Positions 47,320 through 56,768 are shown, numbered from the stretch's first letter. The stretch: DNA of 64,000 nt from Paraburkholderia sprentiae WSM5005 (GCF_001865575.2 NZ_CP017563.2:744001-808000); one strand, 5' to 3'. Notes: generated by a model from the letters alone, not told the origin. Made by a program: numbers and translations.

Positions 47320-48593
47320 CATCGCAAACGCCCCGGCAAGCCGCAGTCGCAATCACAACCGATCTCTCCACGATGACCAGCCGTCCCCCTGATAGCGCGC
47401 TTGCCGAAGCCGAGCGCGACGCCGCTGCGCTCGATGCGCTCGCCGATCTCGACAGTGCGCAAGCCGCCGCGTGGCTCGACGCGCTGACCCGCGAGTTCGC
47501 GGCCGGCGCGGCCGCGCTCGACGCCGGCCCGCTGTTCCCGCACGACAACCTCGCGCGCCTGCGTCGCGCCGGCCTGCTGTCGCTAACCGTGCCGCGCGCG
47601 CTCGGCGGACGGCAAGCCACGCTTGCGCAAACGCTGCGCGTGGTCCGCGCCGTCGCACGCGCGGAGCCGTCGACGGCGCTGATTCTCGTCATGCAATGCC
47701 TGTATCACCTGCGTCTACAGGCCAATCCGAACTGGCCTGCCGCGCTGAAGGAACGCATCGCGCGCGATGCCGCCGAGCGCGGCGCGCTGATCAACTCGCT
47801 GCGCGTCGAGCCCGAGCTCGGCTCGCCGTCGCGCGGCGGCCTGCCTGCGACGATCGGACGGCGCGAAGACGGTCACTGGCTGCTGAACGGCCGCAAGCTT
47901 TATTCGACCGGCAGCCCGGGCCTCACATGGTTCGCTGTCTGGGGCCGCACGGACGAGGCCTCGCCGCGCGTCGGCACATGGCTCGTGCATCGCGACGTGC
48001 CCGGCATCCGCTTCGGCGAGCGGTGGAATCATCTCGGCATGCGCGCGACCGGTAGCCACGAGGTGATCTTCGACAACGTGCGCGTGCCGCTCGACCACGC
48101 GGTCGACCTGCAGCCGCCGCAGCACGCCACCGGCATGGACCCGCTGACCGGCATCTGGATGAACGTGCTGGTGCCGTCGATCTACGACGGCGTTGCGCGC
48201 GCCGCACGCGACTGGTTCGTGCAATGGGCCGCGCAGCGCGCGCCTTCCGGACTCGACGCGCCGCTGTCGAGCCTCGATCGGTTTCAGCAGACGGCGGGCC
48301 GCATCGACGCGTTACTGTTCAACAACCGCACGCTGCTCGACGCGGGCGCGGGCGGTCTCGTCGATGCGGCGCAGGCGCCGGCGATCAAGTATCTGGTCAG
48401 CCAGAACGCGATCGAAGCCGTGCAGCTGGCGCTCGAAGCGAGCAGCAATCCGGGACTGAGCCGCAACAACCCGTTGGAGCGCCACTACCGCGACGTGCTG
48501 TGCGCGCGCATTCATACGCCACAGAACGATACGGTGCTCGGCAAGCTCGGGCGCGCCGCGTTTGCAGGGGTTGCCGGGGTTACTACTCCATAG
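47316..48593 (+). CDS. Acyl-CoA dehydrogenase-fold flavoprotein, SfnB/DszC-like
   Basis: 425 residues, starting at ATG 47316 that overlaps the SBP stop (ATGA). Family segments: LRRAGLLSLTVPRALGGRQA, a flavin-contact STGSPGLTWFAVWGRT, WNHLGMRATGSHEVIFDNVRVP, and a C-terminal RNNPLERHYRDVLCARIHTPQND. This arrangement is that of FMNH2-dependent sulfur-compound monooxygenases (SfnC/DszC) and sulfur-acquisition oxidoreductases (SfnB), not of fatty-acid dehydrogenases. It closes the rightward operon and is convergent with the SBP gene at 48627. Confidence 0.88.
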   Translation: MTSQTPRQAAVAITTDLSTMTSRPPDSALAEAERDAAALDALADLDSAQAAAWLDALTREFAAGAAALDAGPLFPHDNLARLRRAGLLSLTVPRALGGRQATLAQTLRVVRAVARAEPSTALILVMQCLYHLRLQANPNWPAALKERIARDAAERGALINSLRVEPELGSPSRGGLPATIGRREDGHWLLNGRKLYSTGSPGLTWFAVWGRTDEASPRVGTWLVHRDVPGIRFGERWNHLGMRATGSHEVIFDNVRVPLDHAVDLQPPQHATGMDPLTGIWMNVLVPSIYDGVARAARDWFVQWAAQRAPSGLDAPLSSLDRFQQTAGRIDALLFNNRTLLDAGAGGLVDAAQAPAIKYLVSQNAIEAVQLALEASSNPGLSRNNPLERHYRDVLCARIHTPQNDTVLGKLGRAAFAGVAGVTTP

Positions 48594-48626
48594 ATTCGGC
48601 CCGCGCGTTAAGCGCGCGGCCCCCTC

Positions 48627-49664
48627 TCAAGCCAGCACGTCGGAAAACACTCGTGTCGCGAAGCGCTGCGAACTCGTGCCCGCATTGAGCACGCCGACCG
48701 ATTTCAGATCGTCCGCGTAAAGCGCGATTTCCTGCTTGAACGCATCGCCGACCGGATGGTGACGATCGGTGTGGCTTTTCAGCATTTCGGTCAGTTGCGC
48801 GACGTTCGCGCCCGGTGCATTCGGCGCGAAAATCGCCGCCGCCTCGGCCGGATGATTCGCGGTCCATTCGGTTGCTTCGAGCAGCGCCTGCGTGAGTGCC
48901 TGCGCGCTCGCGCGGTCCTTGCGGACCAGCGAGCCGCGCACGCCCAGCACGCAGCACACGCGGTTCGCGTACTCGCCGCACAGGTTGTTCGACACCTCGT
49001 GCAGATGGTCGGTCTCGCGCAGTGTCCAGATGGTCGGATCGCCGTCGGCGATCGCCTGCACCTCACCCTTCTTGAGCGCCTCGCCGAGCAGCGGCGCCGG
49101 ATACTGGCGCCAGCGCACGTCGTTATCGGGATCGATGCCGAGCTTCTTCAGCGTGATCGCGAAGAAATTCTTCGCCGGGCTCGCCATGTCGCTGACGCCG
49201 ACCGTGCGCCCCTTGAGCCCTTGCAGATCGACGATGCCCGATGCGCGCGTCGCGAGCAGCCGCATGCAGCCGCCGTGGATGCCCGCCGTCAGCTTCACGT
49301 CGAAGCCCTGTTCGAGCGGCTTGATCCAGCGCAGCGCCATGCCGACACCGGCATCGGACTTGCCGGTCGCGATGGCTTCGAGCAACTGGTCGGTCGAACC
49401 GGCGAAGTTGACGAGCTCCACTTGCAGCCCATGCTTGCGGAAAAAGCCTTGCTGCGCGGCGACCGGCACCGGCGCCGTGCAGATCGCGCCCGCGTTCCAC
49501 GACAATTTGAGCGGCTTCAACGCTTCATCGGCCGATGCGCGTACGCCCGGCAACCCGAATGCGGCGCCGCCTAACGCGGCCGCGCCCGCGGCCCGTGCCG
49601 CGCGGCCGAGCCATGCGCGGCGCGCGAGGTTCGTCGGCACGCGGTCGTCGTCGAAATGATTCAT
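48627..49664 (-). CDS. ABC transporter substrate-binding protein (NMT1/SsuA-like)
   Basis: 345 residues with a twin-arginine-like signal (ARRAWLGRAARAAGAAALGG) and a mature part typical of NMT1/sulfonate binding proteins: LKLSWNAGAICTAPVPVAAQQGFFRKHG, AIATGKSDAGVGMALRW and LKGRTVGVSDMASPAKNFFAITLKKLG. It is the last gene of the leftward ABC operon and the only intact SBP there. It probably delivers a sulfonate or sulfate ester to the SsuBC pair. Confidence 0.9.
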   Translation of the reverse strand: MNHFDDDRVPTNLARRAWLGRAARAAGAAALGGAAFGLPGVRASADEALKPLKLSWNAGAICTAPVPVAAQQGFFRKHGLQVELVNFAGSTDQLLEAIATGKSDAGVGMALRWIKPLEQGFDVKLTAGIHGGCMRLLATRASGIVDLQGLKGRTVGVSDMASPAKNFFAITLKKLGIDPDNDVRWRQYPAPLLGEALKKGEVQAIADGDPTIWTLRETDHLHEVSNNLCGEYANRVCCVLGVRGSLVRKDRASAQALTQALLEATEWTANHPAEAAAIFAPNAPGANVAQLTEMLKSHTDRHHPVGDAFKQEIALYADDLKSVGVLNAGTSSQRFATRVFSDVLA

Positions 49665-49724
49665 TGCTTTGCTTCCCCGGAGGTGTGGTGATGAGTGAGC
49701 GGATTAGAGATGCCGGAACCCGTC

Positions 49725-50516
49725 TCAGGTGTCGAGGCCAAGCTGCGCCAGCACCTGTCGGCGCAGCGCGACGAGCGCGGGGTCGTCGCGATGCCGCGGA
49801 TACGGCGCGTCGTTGCGCACCTGCGCGACGATGCGCGCGGGCCGCTCGCTGAACACGATCACGCGATTCGCGACATACAGCGCTTCCTCGACGTCGTGCG
49901 TCACGAGCAGCACCGAAAAGCCCTGCGCCTGCCACAGTTGCACGAGTTCGCCCTGCATGCGCATGCGCGTGAGCGAATCGAGCTTGCCGAACGGTTCGTC
50001 GAGCACCAGCAGTTGCGGGTCGTTGACGAGCGCGCGCGCCAGCGCCGCGCGCTGCGCCATGCCGCCGGACAGCTGATGCGGGAACGCGTTCGCGAATTCG
50101 GACAGGCCGACCAGTTCGAGCGCGGCATCGATGCGCGCGGCGGCGTCGCGCTTCATGCGACGCGCGTCGGGACCGAGCCCGACGTTGTCGCGCACGGTCC
50201 GCCACGGGAACAGCGTCGGGTCCTGGAAGACCACCACCCGCGATGGGTCGGGGCCGCCGACGCGCTCGCCGTCGGCGTGGATCGTGCCCTGCGCCGGGAC
50301 ATCGAGGCCGGCCACGAGACGCAGCAACGTCGACTTGCCGCAGCCGCTCGGTCCCAGCAGCGCAACGAATTCGCCGGGCTCGATCGACAGACTGACGTCG
50401 TCGAGCACTGGCAACGCGGCGCCGCGCAGCGCGAAGCGGTGACTGACGTTGTGCACGTCGAGGCGTGCGCCTTGCCGTGTGTGAGCGGCGAAGTGCGCTT
50501 CGGAGGCCGTTACCAT
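49725..50516 (-). CDS. ssuB: ABC transporter ATP-binding protein, SsuB/TauB-type
   Basis: 263 residues from ATG 50516, which overlaps the last codons of the permease gene. Walker A is GPSGCGKST, the Q-loop VVFQDPTLFPWRTV, the signature LSGGMAQR, Walker B LLVLDEPFGKLD, and the H-loop THDVEEAL. This pattern is that of nitrate/sulfonate/taurine importers. A long in-frame extension upstream is a shadow of the permease gene. Confidence 0.93.
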   Translation of the reverse strand: MVTASEAHFAAHTRQGARLDVHNVSHRFALRGAALPVLDDVSLSIEPGEFVALLGPSGCGKSTLLRLVAGLDVPAQGTIHADGERVGGPDPSRVVVFQDPTLFPWRTVRDNVGLGPDARRMKRDAAARIDAALELVGLSEFANAFPHQLSGGMAQRAALARALVNDPQLLVLDEPFGKLDSLTRMRMQGELVQLWQAQGFSVLLVTHDVEEALYVANRVIVFSERPARIVAQVRNDAPYPRHRDDPALVALRRQVLAQLGLDT

Positions 50517-51598
50517 TTCAGCATTCCTTTCTGCCAGGCCAGCAGACGATCGCGTACGCGAAACAGCAACGTGATGAGCGTGGAGCACATCAGGGCCATC
50601 ACGAGCAGCGCGGCATACATGTTCGGATAGGCGGCCCAGCCCTGCGCCCATTGCAAGTACCAGCCGAGTCCCGCCTTCACGCCCATCATCTCCGCGACGA
50701 ACAGCACGGCAAACGACGCACCCAGGCCCATGAAGAGACCCACGAACACGGACGGCAACGCGGCCGGAATCGCCACGCGCAGAATCAGGAACGACGGCCG
50801 CGCGCCGAGCGTGCGGGCCACGTCGTAGTAAGCGGAGTCGACGCTCGCGACGCCCGACCACGTCAGCACGGCAACCGGAAACGCGGTCGCCAGCGCGATC
50901 AGGAACACGCTCGCGCTGAAGCTCGACGGAAAGAAAAAGAACGCGAGCGGCAGCCACGCGGTGGCGGGCAGCGGCCCAATCAGCCGCAGCATGGGATGCA
51001 CCCAGTAGCCGACCGCCTTCGACCAGCCGATCGCGACGCCGATCACGAAGCCAGTCAACGCACCGGCGGCGTAGCCGTAAGCAAGCAGCACGAATGAATG
51101 GGCGACGCTCGCGGCAAGCCGCGGCAGATCGTCGGCGTAGACGGCGATCAGGGCCTGCGGCGGCGCGAAGAACGGCCGTGGCAGCCATTCGAGTTGCGCG
51201 GTGGCGATTTCCCATCCGGTGATGCCGAGCGACAACGCGAGTAGCCATGGCATCGGATCGAACCGTGCGTTCAGCGCTGCGCCCGCCGCGACGGTTGGGC
51301 GAACTTTTGCCGCGCTGCGCGCGCGCCAGCCGGCCACGCCGATTGCCAGCGACGCCGCCGCGAGCACGAGCTTCAACATCAGCAGTTCGCGCGTGTACGG
51401 CCAATCGTCGAGCGCGGGCCACCATCGCGTGAGCGCGGCGCCGGCGAGCCAGCCAAGCGCGGCCAGTACCGCGACGACGCGCTTGCGTCGTTCGCGCGCG
51501 ACGTGCCCGGCGGCGTCGGGAAAGCCGGCCGGTTCGACAGCGTGAGATCGAGTCGAGCGGGCGTCACGCTCCGTCAGGGTGAAATCATGCGTTGACAA
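50510..51598 (-). CDS. ssuC: ABC transporter permease, SsuC-type, with N-terminal extension
   Basis: 362 residues, about 100 longer than E. coli SsuC. The start is read as TTG 51598, with GGAG 7 bases upstream (51609-51606). Two extra hydrophobic segments (VVAVLAALGWLAGAALTRW and LMLKLVLAAASLAIGVAG) precede the usual core, whose EAA loop is DVARTLGARPSFLILRVAIPAALPSV. The start region overlaps the end of the truncated SBP gene. It should form the sulfonate importer with SsuB. Confidence 0.9.
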   Translation of the reverse strand: MSTHDFTLTERDARSTRSHAVEPAGFPDAAGHVARERRKRVVAVLAALGWLAGAALTRWWPALDDWPYTRELLMLKLVLAAASLAIGVAGWRARSAAKVRPTVAAGAALNARFDPMPWLLALSLGITGWEIATAQLEWLPRPFFAPPQALIAVYADDLPRLAASVAHSFVLLAYGYAAGALTGFVIGVAIGWSKAVGYWVHPMLRLIGPLPATAWLPLAFFFFPSSFSASVFLIALATAFPVAVLTWSGVASVDSAYYDVARTLGARPSFLILRVAIPAALPSVFVGLFMGLGASFAVLFVAEMMGVKAGLGWYLQWAQGWAAYPNMYAALLVMALMCSTLITLLFRVRDRLLAWQKGMLKW

Positions 51599-52076
51599 GA
51601 TGGGTCTCCGAAAAAATGCTGCCGCGCGCCGACGATACGAACACCGTCTTGCCTTTCAGATCGGAGACCGAACTGATCGCTGAATGCGGCGCGACCAGAA
51701 TGCCGAGTTGCGCGCCCGATCCCATTCGCGTCGCGACGATTTTCAGCGACGGGTCGCCGAGCGCCGCCGCGAGTACCGGCAAGTCGCCCGCCGGCGCGAG
51801 ATCGACCGAACCGGCGCGTTGCGCTTCGAACAACGGTGCCGCGCCCTGGAAGTCGGCCCAGCGCCATGTGTATGGCGTGCCATCGAGCACCTTCGCCGCT
51901 TCGACGACGGCGCGCGTGCCACCGGCCTGATCGCCGAGCACCACGCTCACGCCTTCGGCGGCGCGGGCATCATGCGTGCTGGCAAACGCGGATACCGCGG
52001 CGAACGGCGTCGCGGCCAGCGCACGCACGAGCGTGCGCCGCCGTGTCGAAATTGAGGTTGAAGCAGATGCGGTCAT
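51585..52076 (-). pseudogene. Truncated SsuA-like substrate-binding protein (N-terminal lobe only)
   Basis: 163 residues from ATG 52076, with a twin-arginine-type signal (STRRRTLVRALAATPFAAVSAFA). The mature part has SVVLGDQAGGTRAVVEAAKVL, FQGAAPLFEAQRAGSVDLAPAGDLP and DLKGKTVFVSSARGSI, the first lobe of an SsuA-like protein. After ARGSI the homology ends and the frame runs directly through the ribosome-binding site and TTG of ssuC to a TGA. Normal length is about 320, so the second lobe appears to have been deleted precisely up to the ssuC start. It cannot bind ligand as a two-lobe receptor. The downstream SBP at 48627 may replace it. Confidence 0.8.
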
Positions 52077-52208
52077 AGGTCCTCGCTGTCGATATGCAGT
52101 ACAGCGTAACGACGAACAACCGCGCTGAGAATCATTCTGTTTCGATATGTTTATATCGATTCGATGTTTATGTTTTGCATCTTGCAGAGCAGTAAAACAG
52201 GAGGCCCT

Positions 52209-52712
52209 ATGAGCAACGGAATCGCGAAGCTTTTCCGGCATTTGACGGCGGGGGTGTATGTGATCGGCGTAGCGAGTGGCGAGCGCCGCAATGCGTTCAC
52301 CGCCAGCTCAGTGATGCAGGTTTCGTTTTCACCACTGCTGGTCGCGATCTGCATCAGTCCCGAGCATCAGTCGTACGCGCTTCTGCGCAGCGGCGCGGTG
52401 TTCGGGATCAGCGTGTTGCGCGCGGATCAACAGAAGCTCGCCGAGCACTTCGGCACGCAGTCGGGCCGCGCCGTCGACAAGCTCGCGACGACTCGCTGGC
52501 GTGCCGGCGTGACCGGCGCGCCGCTATTGCTCGATGCGCTCGCGCATTTCGACTGCCGGGTGGTCGACGACATCGAGGCGGGAGATCATCGCGTGGTCAT
52601 CGGGCGTGTCGTCGATGGCGCGCTGGTCGGCACGGACGGCGCGCCGCTGATCTATGCTCAGACCGGCAATCTCGACATGAGCGAGGGTCTTTATCCCGGA
52701 ACGTTTTCGTAG
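52209..52712 (+). CDS. Flavin reductase-like domain protein
   Basis: 167 residues from ATG 52209, with AGGAGG 6 bases upstream; 15 extra in-frame codons before it are rejected. The PF01613-type fold is visible (LFRHLTAGVYVIGV, NAFTASSVMQVSFSPLLVAICIS and GSGAVFGISVLRADQQKLAEHFG-like). Such proteins reduce FMN or FAD with NAD(P)H for two-component monooxygenases. It is divergent from the ssu-type operon and is the likely FMNH2 source for the SsuD-like and DszC-like enzymes. Confidence 0.9.
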   Translation: MSNGIAKLFRHLTAGVYVIGVASGERRNAFTASSVMQVSFSPLLVAICISPEHQSYALLRSGAVFGISVLRADQQKLAEHFGTQSGRAVDKLATTRWRAGVTGAPLLLDALAHFDCRVVDDIEAGDHRVVIGRVVDGALVGTDGAPLIYAQTGNLDMSEGLYPGTFS

Positions 52713-52819
52713 CGGGTGGCGGGCCGGCTGCTCGACGCCAGTGCCCGCCCGTTCGAATCTTGCGTCGGGCATGCGCCTTGCGCGGTGCAGGTATCCCGTC
52801 AAAATGTAGGAGTTTCGTC

Positions 52820-53353
52820 ATGGACCCGCTCGATCCCGCCGCACCGCTCGATCCGCTTGATCCCCTCGATCCGAACGCCTCCGCGCCTCGCGCGCAGCCG
52901 GCCGCCGGCGCACGTATCGCCGGTGGCGGCGTCGGCGACGGTCCCGGCCCCGAGGTGATGGCCGCCGCGACGCTCGACGGCAACAAGGTGATCTCCTCCG
53001 ATGGCCAGGACCTCGGCAAGATCTCCGACATCATGCTCGATGTGCGCAGCGGCCGCATCGCGTACGCGGTGCTGACGGAGGGCGCTTTTCTCGGCATCGG
53101 CGGGACCTTGCACGCAATCCCGTGGCGTGCGCTGACGCTCGACACGGACCGCAAGTGCTTCCAGCTGGACGCCACGGCCGAGCAGGTGAAAAGCTCGCCG
53201 GGCTTCGACAAGGACCATTGGCCCGCGATGGCCGATCGCTCATGGGGTACGTCGGTCCATCAGTTCTATCATCGTGACCCGTACTGGGAAGCCACGCGCG
53301 AGGTAGTCGAAAACGATCCCGCGACACGTGTCGATCCGACGACCGGGATCTAA
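52820..53353 (+). CDS. PRC-barrel domain protein
   Basis: 177 residues from ATG 52820, with TAGGAG upstream. The N-terminus is a low-complexity series of LDP repeats (DPLDPAAPLDPLDPLDP) and an Ala/Gly linker. The PRC-barrel domain (about 60-140) reads LDGNKVISSDGQDLGKISDIMLDVRSGRIAYAVL and GGTLHAIPWRALTLD. The acidic C-terminus ends near WEATREVVE. Such proteins are common stress-induced or surface-associated proteins in Burkholderiales; the exact role is unknown. Confidence 0.88.
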   Translation: MDPLDPAAPLDPLDPLDPNASAPRAQPAAGARIAGGGVGDGPGPEVMAAATLDGNKVISSDGQDLGKISDIMLDVRSGRIAYAVLTEGAFLGIGGTLHAIPWRALTLDTDRKCFQLDATAEQVKSSPGFDKDHWPAMADRSWGTSVHQFYHRDPYWEATREVVENDPATRVDPTTGI

Positions 53354-53513
53354 GACACGCATGATCCGGCGCGCGCCAACCCGCCGAAACGACGTCTGAA
53401 TAGCGCGACTCGGCGTGGTGCGCGCGAACGGGTTATTGCGCGTTCGTGCAGCTAGTCGCAGGAGAGAGATGCGCTGTTTTGCGTGCATTCAACCGCAACT
53501 TAAAAAAATCACT

Positions 53514-54407
53514 ATGCGCATCCCACCGCTGAAGGCAATCATTGCGTTCGAAAGCGTTGCCCGCACGAAAAGCGTGAATCGCGCGGCCGATGAACTCGGC
53601 CTGACAGCGTCGGCGGTGAGCCATCAGCTGAGCAACCTCGAGTCGATCATCGGGCAGGCGTTGTTCCAGCGCTCCGGCCGCGGGCTCGTGCTGACGCCGA
53701 CCGGCGAGCGTTATCTGGCCGACGTGACGGGCTCGCTCGCGGATCTGAGCCGCGCAACCGAACGCGCGTCGAGCCGCACCGATGTCGACATCCTGCGCGT
53801 GCATTCGAGCCCGAGCTTCGGCCTGATGTGGTTGCTGCCGAGGCTGTCGTCGTTCCAGCAAGCGAACGGCGACATCCAGCTGAACCTCGCTTGCTCATAC
53901 GAAAACGTATCGTTCTCGAACGGCTTCTACGACATCGACGTGCGCCACGGCTACGGCAACTGGACCCATGTCGAAGTCAAAACGGTGCGTGGCGAGTTCA
54001 TCGCGCCGCTCGCGTCGCCGAGGTACCTCGCACTGCATCCGGTGAAGACGCCGGAAGACCTGCTGGCGCATCGGTTGATCTATTCCGAGTCGCCGCTCGT
54101 GCAGTGGAAACAGTGGTTTGGCAGAACCGGCGTCTCTGCCGCGCACAAGACGTTCGATTTCTCGTTCGACCGCTCGTACATGTCGCTCGAAACCGCGGCG
54201 CTCGGGCTCGGCATCGCGCTCGAAAGCCTGATGCTCGCCTCGGTGAAGATGCGCGAAGGACTGCTCGTGCCCGTATTCGACGTCAGCTTTGCGGTCGAAG
54301 TCGGCGCCCATCATCTCGTCTATCCGGCGCAGAACGCGGAGTTGCCGCGCGTCGAGCGCTTTCTCGCGTGGATCGAGCGCGAAGCCGCCGCCGACTTGCG
54401 GGCCTGA
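53514..54407 (+). CDS. LysR-family transcriptional regulator, GcvA-like
   Basis: 297 residues from ATG 53514 (MRIPPLKAIIAFESVARTKSVNRAADELGLTASAVSHQL), the usual GcvA-type start. An upstream in-frame ATG at 53469 has a GGAG nearby, but the 15 codons between are poor in third-position G/C, so 53514 is preferred. The effector domain follows. It lies 150 bases before, and in the same direction as, the SDR/MFS/transketolase operon and is its likely regulator. Confidence 0.9.
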   Translation: MRIPPLKAIIAFESVARTKSVNRAADELGLTASAVSHQLSNLESIIGQALFQRSGRGLVLTPTGERYLADVTGSLADLSRATERASSRTDVDILRVHSSPSFGLMWLLPRLSSFQQANGDIQLNLACSYENVSFSNGFYDIDVRHGYGNWTHVEVKTVRGEFIAPLASPRYLALHPVKTPEDLLAHRLIYSESPLVQWKQWFGRTGVSAAHKTFDFSFDRSYMSLETAALGLGIALESLMLASVKMREGLLVPVFDVSFAVEVGAHHLVYPAQNAELPRVERFLAWIEREAAADLRA

Positions 54408-54558
54408 ATCCGCGCCCACGTTCGCGGCTGGCATTCGCCAGGCGCGGGCCGCGGCCGTCATCTGAATTTTTCTCAGCCATTGCTGAACGTTTCCGCGTTG
54501 ATGCGGGCGCCTCGCGAGCCGACACTCTGGGCACCAGTCAACACCTAGGAGACAAACC

Positions 54559-55308
54559 ATGCTGCTCGAGAACCGGACCATCATCGTGACGGGCGCGGCG
54601 TCGCCGCGAGGCATCGGCAAGGCCACGGCCCGCGCGCTAGCCGCGCAAGGCGCGCGGGTCGTGATCCTCGATCTGCGCCTCGACGATGCGCAAAGCGCGG
54701 CCGCCGGGCTCGGCGCGGCGCATCTCGGTCTCGCCTGCGACGTGACGGACAAGGACGCCTGCATCGCCGCCGCGCGCGATACGCTGCAGCGCTTCGGACG
54801 CATCGACGGTCTCGTCAACAACGCGGGCATCACGCAGCCGGTGCGCACGCTCGAGATCACCGGCAAGGACTTCGACGCGATCGTCGACGTCAATCTGCGC
54901 GGCACGCTGCACATGTCGCAAGCGGTGCTTCCGGCGATGAAGGAGCAGAACGGCGGCAGCATCGTCTGCATGTCGTCGGTATCGGCGCAGCGCGGCGGCG
55001 GCATCTTCGGCGGGCCGCATTACAGTGCCGCGAAAGCGGGCGTGCTCGGTCTGGCCAAAGCGATGGCGCGTGAATTCGGCGCGAACCATATCCGCGTGAA
55101 CGCGATCACGCCGGGCCTCATTCAAACCGACATCACCGGCGACAAACTGACGCCCGCGATGCGCGAGGACATCATCAAAGGCATTCCGCTCGGCCGGCTG
55201 GGCGACGCCGCGGACGTCGCGAACGCGTGCCTGTTTCTGCTGAGCGACCTGTCGAGCTATCTGACGGGGATCACCCTCGACGTCAACGGCGGCATGCTGA
55301 TCCACTGA
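54559..55308 (+). CDS. SDR-family oxidoreductase
   Basis: 249 residues with AGGAGAC 6 bases upstream. The cofactor motif is TGAASPRGIGKATA (a TGx3GxG variant with an inserted Pro-Arg), followed by NNAG at about 88-91, catalytic Ser of MSSVSAQRGG and YSAAKAG (Tyr/Lys), and a C-terminal DVNGGMLI. It is a classical NAD(P)-dependent sugar/polyol or hydroxy-acid dehydrogenase. It is the first gene of an operon with an MFS transporter and a split transketolase, suggesting oxidation of an imported sugar or polyol. Confidence 0.92.
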   Translation: MLLENRTIIVTGAASPRGIGKATARALAAQGARVVILDLRLDDAQSAAAGLGAAHLGLACDVTDKDACIAAARDTLQRFGRIDGLVNNAGITQPVRTLEITGKDFDAIVDVNLRGTLHMSQAVLPAMKEQNGGSIVCMSSVSAQRGGGIFGGPHYSAAKAGVLGLAKAMAREFGANHIRVNAITPGLIQTDITGDKLTPAMREDIIKGIPLGRLGDAADVANACLFLLSDLSSYLTGITLDVNGGMLIH

Positions 55309-55413
55309 CACCGGGCGCCGCCAGACGGCGCCAGCAACGCACCCGGAACACAATCCGGGGCACGTGGCCGCGGCAATACGCAGCAGCACCTGCGGCCCAC
55401 TCAGGAGACATCG

Positions 55414-56739
55414 ATGAAAGCGAAATACACCGCGACCGTTGCCGGCAACGTGATGCCGCGAAACGACGCGCTCACGTTCGAAGCGCGGACCTATGCGAAA
55501 GTCGCCCGCAGGCTGATTCCATTTCTGATGCTGTGCTACCTCGGCGCGTATCTGGATCGCGTTAACGTCGGCTTCGCGAAGCTGCAGATGCTCAACGAGC
55601 TGCGCTTCAGCGAAACGGTGTACGGGATGGGTGCCGGCATCTTCTTTCTCGGCTACTTCCTGTTCGAGGTGCCGAGTAACGTGATTCTTCACCGCGTCGG
55701 CGCGCGCCGCTGGCTCGCGCGAATCATGCTGACGTGGGCCGTCATCTCCGCTAGCTTCGTGTTCGTCAGATCGCCCACCGCCTTCTACGTGCTGCGGTTT
55801 CTGCTCGGCGTGGCCGAAGCCGGCTTCGCGCCCGGCGTGATCCTCTATCTGACCTACTGGTTCCCGGCCGAGCGCCGCGCCAAGGCGTTGTCGCTGTTCT
55901 TCATGGCGATTCCGCTCGCGGGCATCATCGGCGGACCCCTGTCCGGCGCGATCATGCATTCGCTGCACGGCGCGTGGGCGATGTCGGGCTGGAAATGGCT
56001 GTTTCTCCTCGAAGCACTGCCCTCGCTCGTGCTCGGCATCGCGATTCTGCTGTATCTCGACGACAGCATCGCGAAAGCGAAGTGGCTGAACGATACGGAA
56101 AAGACGCTGCTCGCACGCAACGTTGCGAGCGATGCGCAGCAGACGGTCTCGCACGTGTCGATTCGCGACTTCATCCGTGACCGGCGCCTGTGGTTGATGG
56201 CGGCGATCTACTTCTGCGTGGTACTGGGCCAGTACGGCCTGACGTTCTGGCTACCCACGATCATCCGCAAGGCCGGCGTCGCCGATCCGTTGTGGATCGG
56301 CGCGTTCACCGCGATTCCGTATCTGTGCGCGATCGTCGCGTTGCCGATCGTCGGCATGAGCGCGGACCGCCGCCGCGAGCGCCGCTTTCATCTGGCGATT
56401 CCGATGCTGATCGCCGCCGCGGGCTTCGCGACATTGCCGCTGCTCGGCAGCGTCGGCGCGTCGATCGTGTGTCTGAGCGTCGCGTCGGCGGGCATTCTCG
56501 CGTCGTCGTCGCAGTTCTGGTCGCTGCCGACCGCACTGCTCGGCGGCATGTCCGCCGCGGCGGGCATCGCCGCCGTGAACTGTTTCGCGAATCTCGCGGG
56601 CTTCTTCTCTCCGGCGATCGTCGGCTGGCTCAACGATCTGACCGGCAAATCCACCGCCGGACTGATCTTCATTTCCGTCGCGGTGACGCTGGGTGCCTTG
56701 CTGGTCTTTCTGGTGCCCGCCCGATCCGTGAACCGATAA
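55414..56739 (+). CDS. MFS transporter, anion/cation symporter (ACS)-type
   Basis: 441 residues, 12 helices, CAGGAGAC upstream of ATG 55414. The N-terminus (RLIPFLMLCYLGAYLDRVNVGFAKLQM) and the FEVPSNVILHRVGARRWLARIM loop are typical of the ACS family (phthalate, tartrate, hexuronate and similar organic acids). It lies between the SDR gene and the transketolase pair and presumably imports their substrate. Confidence 0.92.
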   Translation: MKAKYTATVAGNVMPRNDALTFEARTYAKVARRLIPFLMLCYLGAYLDRVNVGFAKLQMLNELRFSETVYGMGAGIFFLGYFLFEVPSNVILHRVGARRWLARIMLTWAVISASFVFVRSPTAFYVLRFLLGVAEAGFAPGVILYLTYWFPAERRAKALSLFFMAIPLAGIIGGPLSGAIMHSLHGAWAMSGWKWLFLLEALPSLVLGIAILLYLDDSIAKAKWLNDTEKTLLARNVASDAQQTVSHVSIRDFIRDRRLWLMAAIYFCVVLGQYGLTFWLPTIIRKAGVADPLWIGAFTAIPYLCAIVALPIVGMSADRRRERRFHLAIPMLIAAAGFATLPLLGSVGASIVCLSVASAGILASSSQFWSLPTALLGGMSAAAGIAAVNCFANLAGFFSPAIVGWLNDLTGKSTAGLIFISVAVTLGALLVFLVPARSVNR

Positions 56740-56768
56740 TCCTCTTTCTCGACCTACAGGAGTTACCG

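Noticed and set aside
54637..56154. 505-codon minus-strand frame opposite the SDR and MFS genes
   Set aside because: Both plus-strand genes have good ribosome-binding sites and family motifs; the antisense frame has none.
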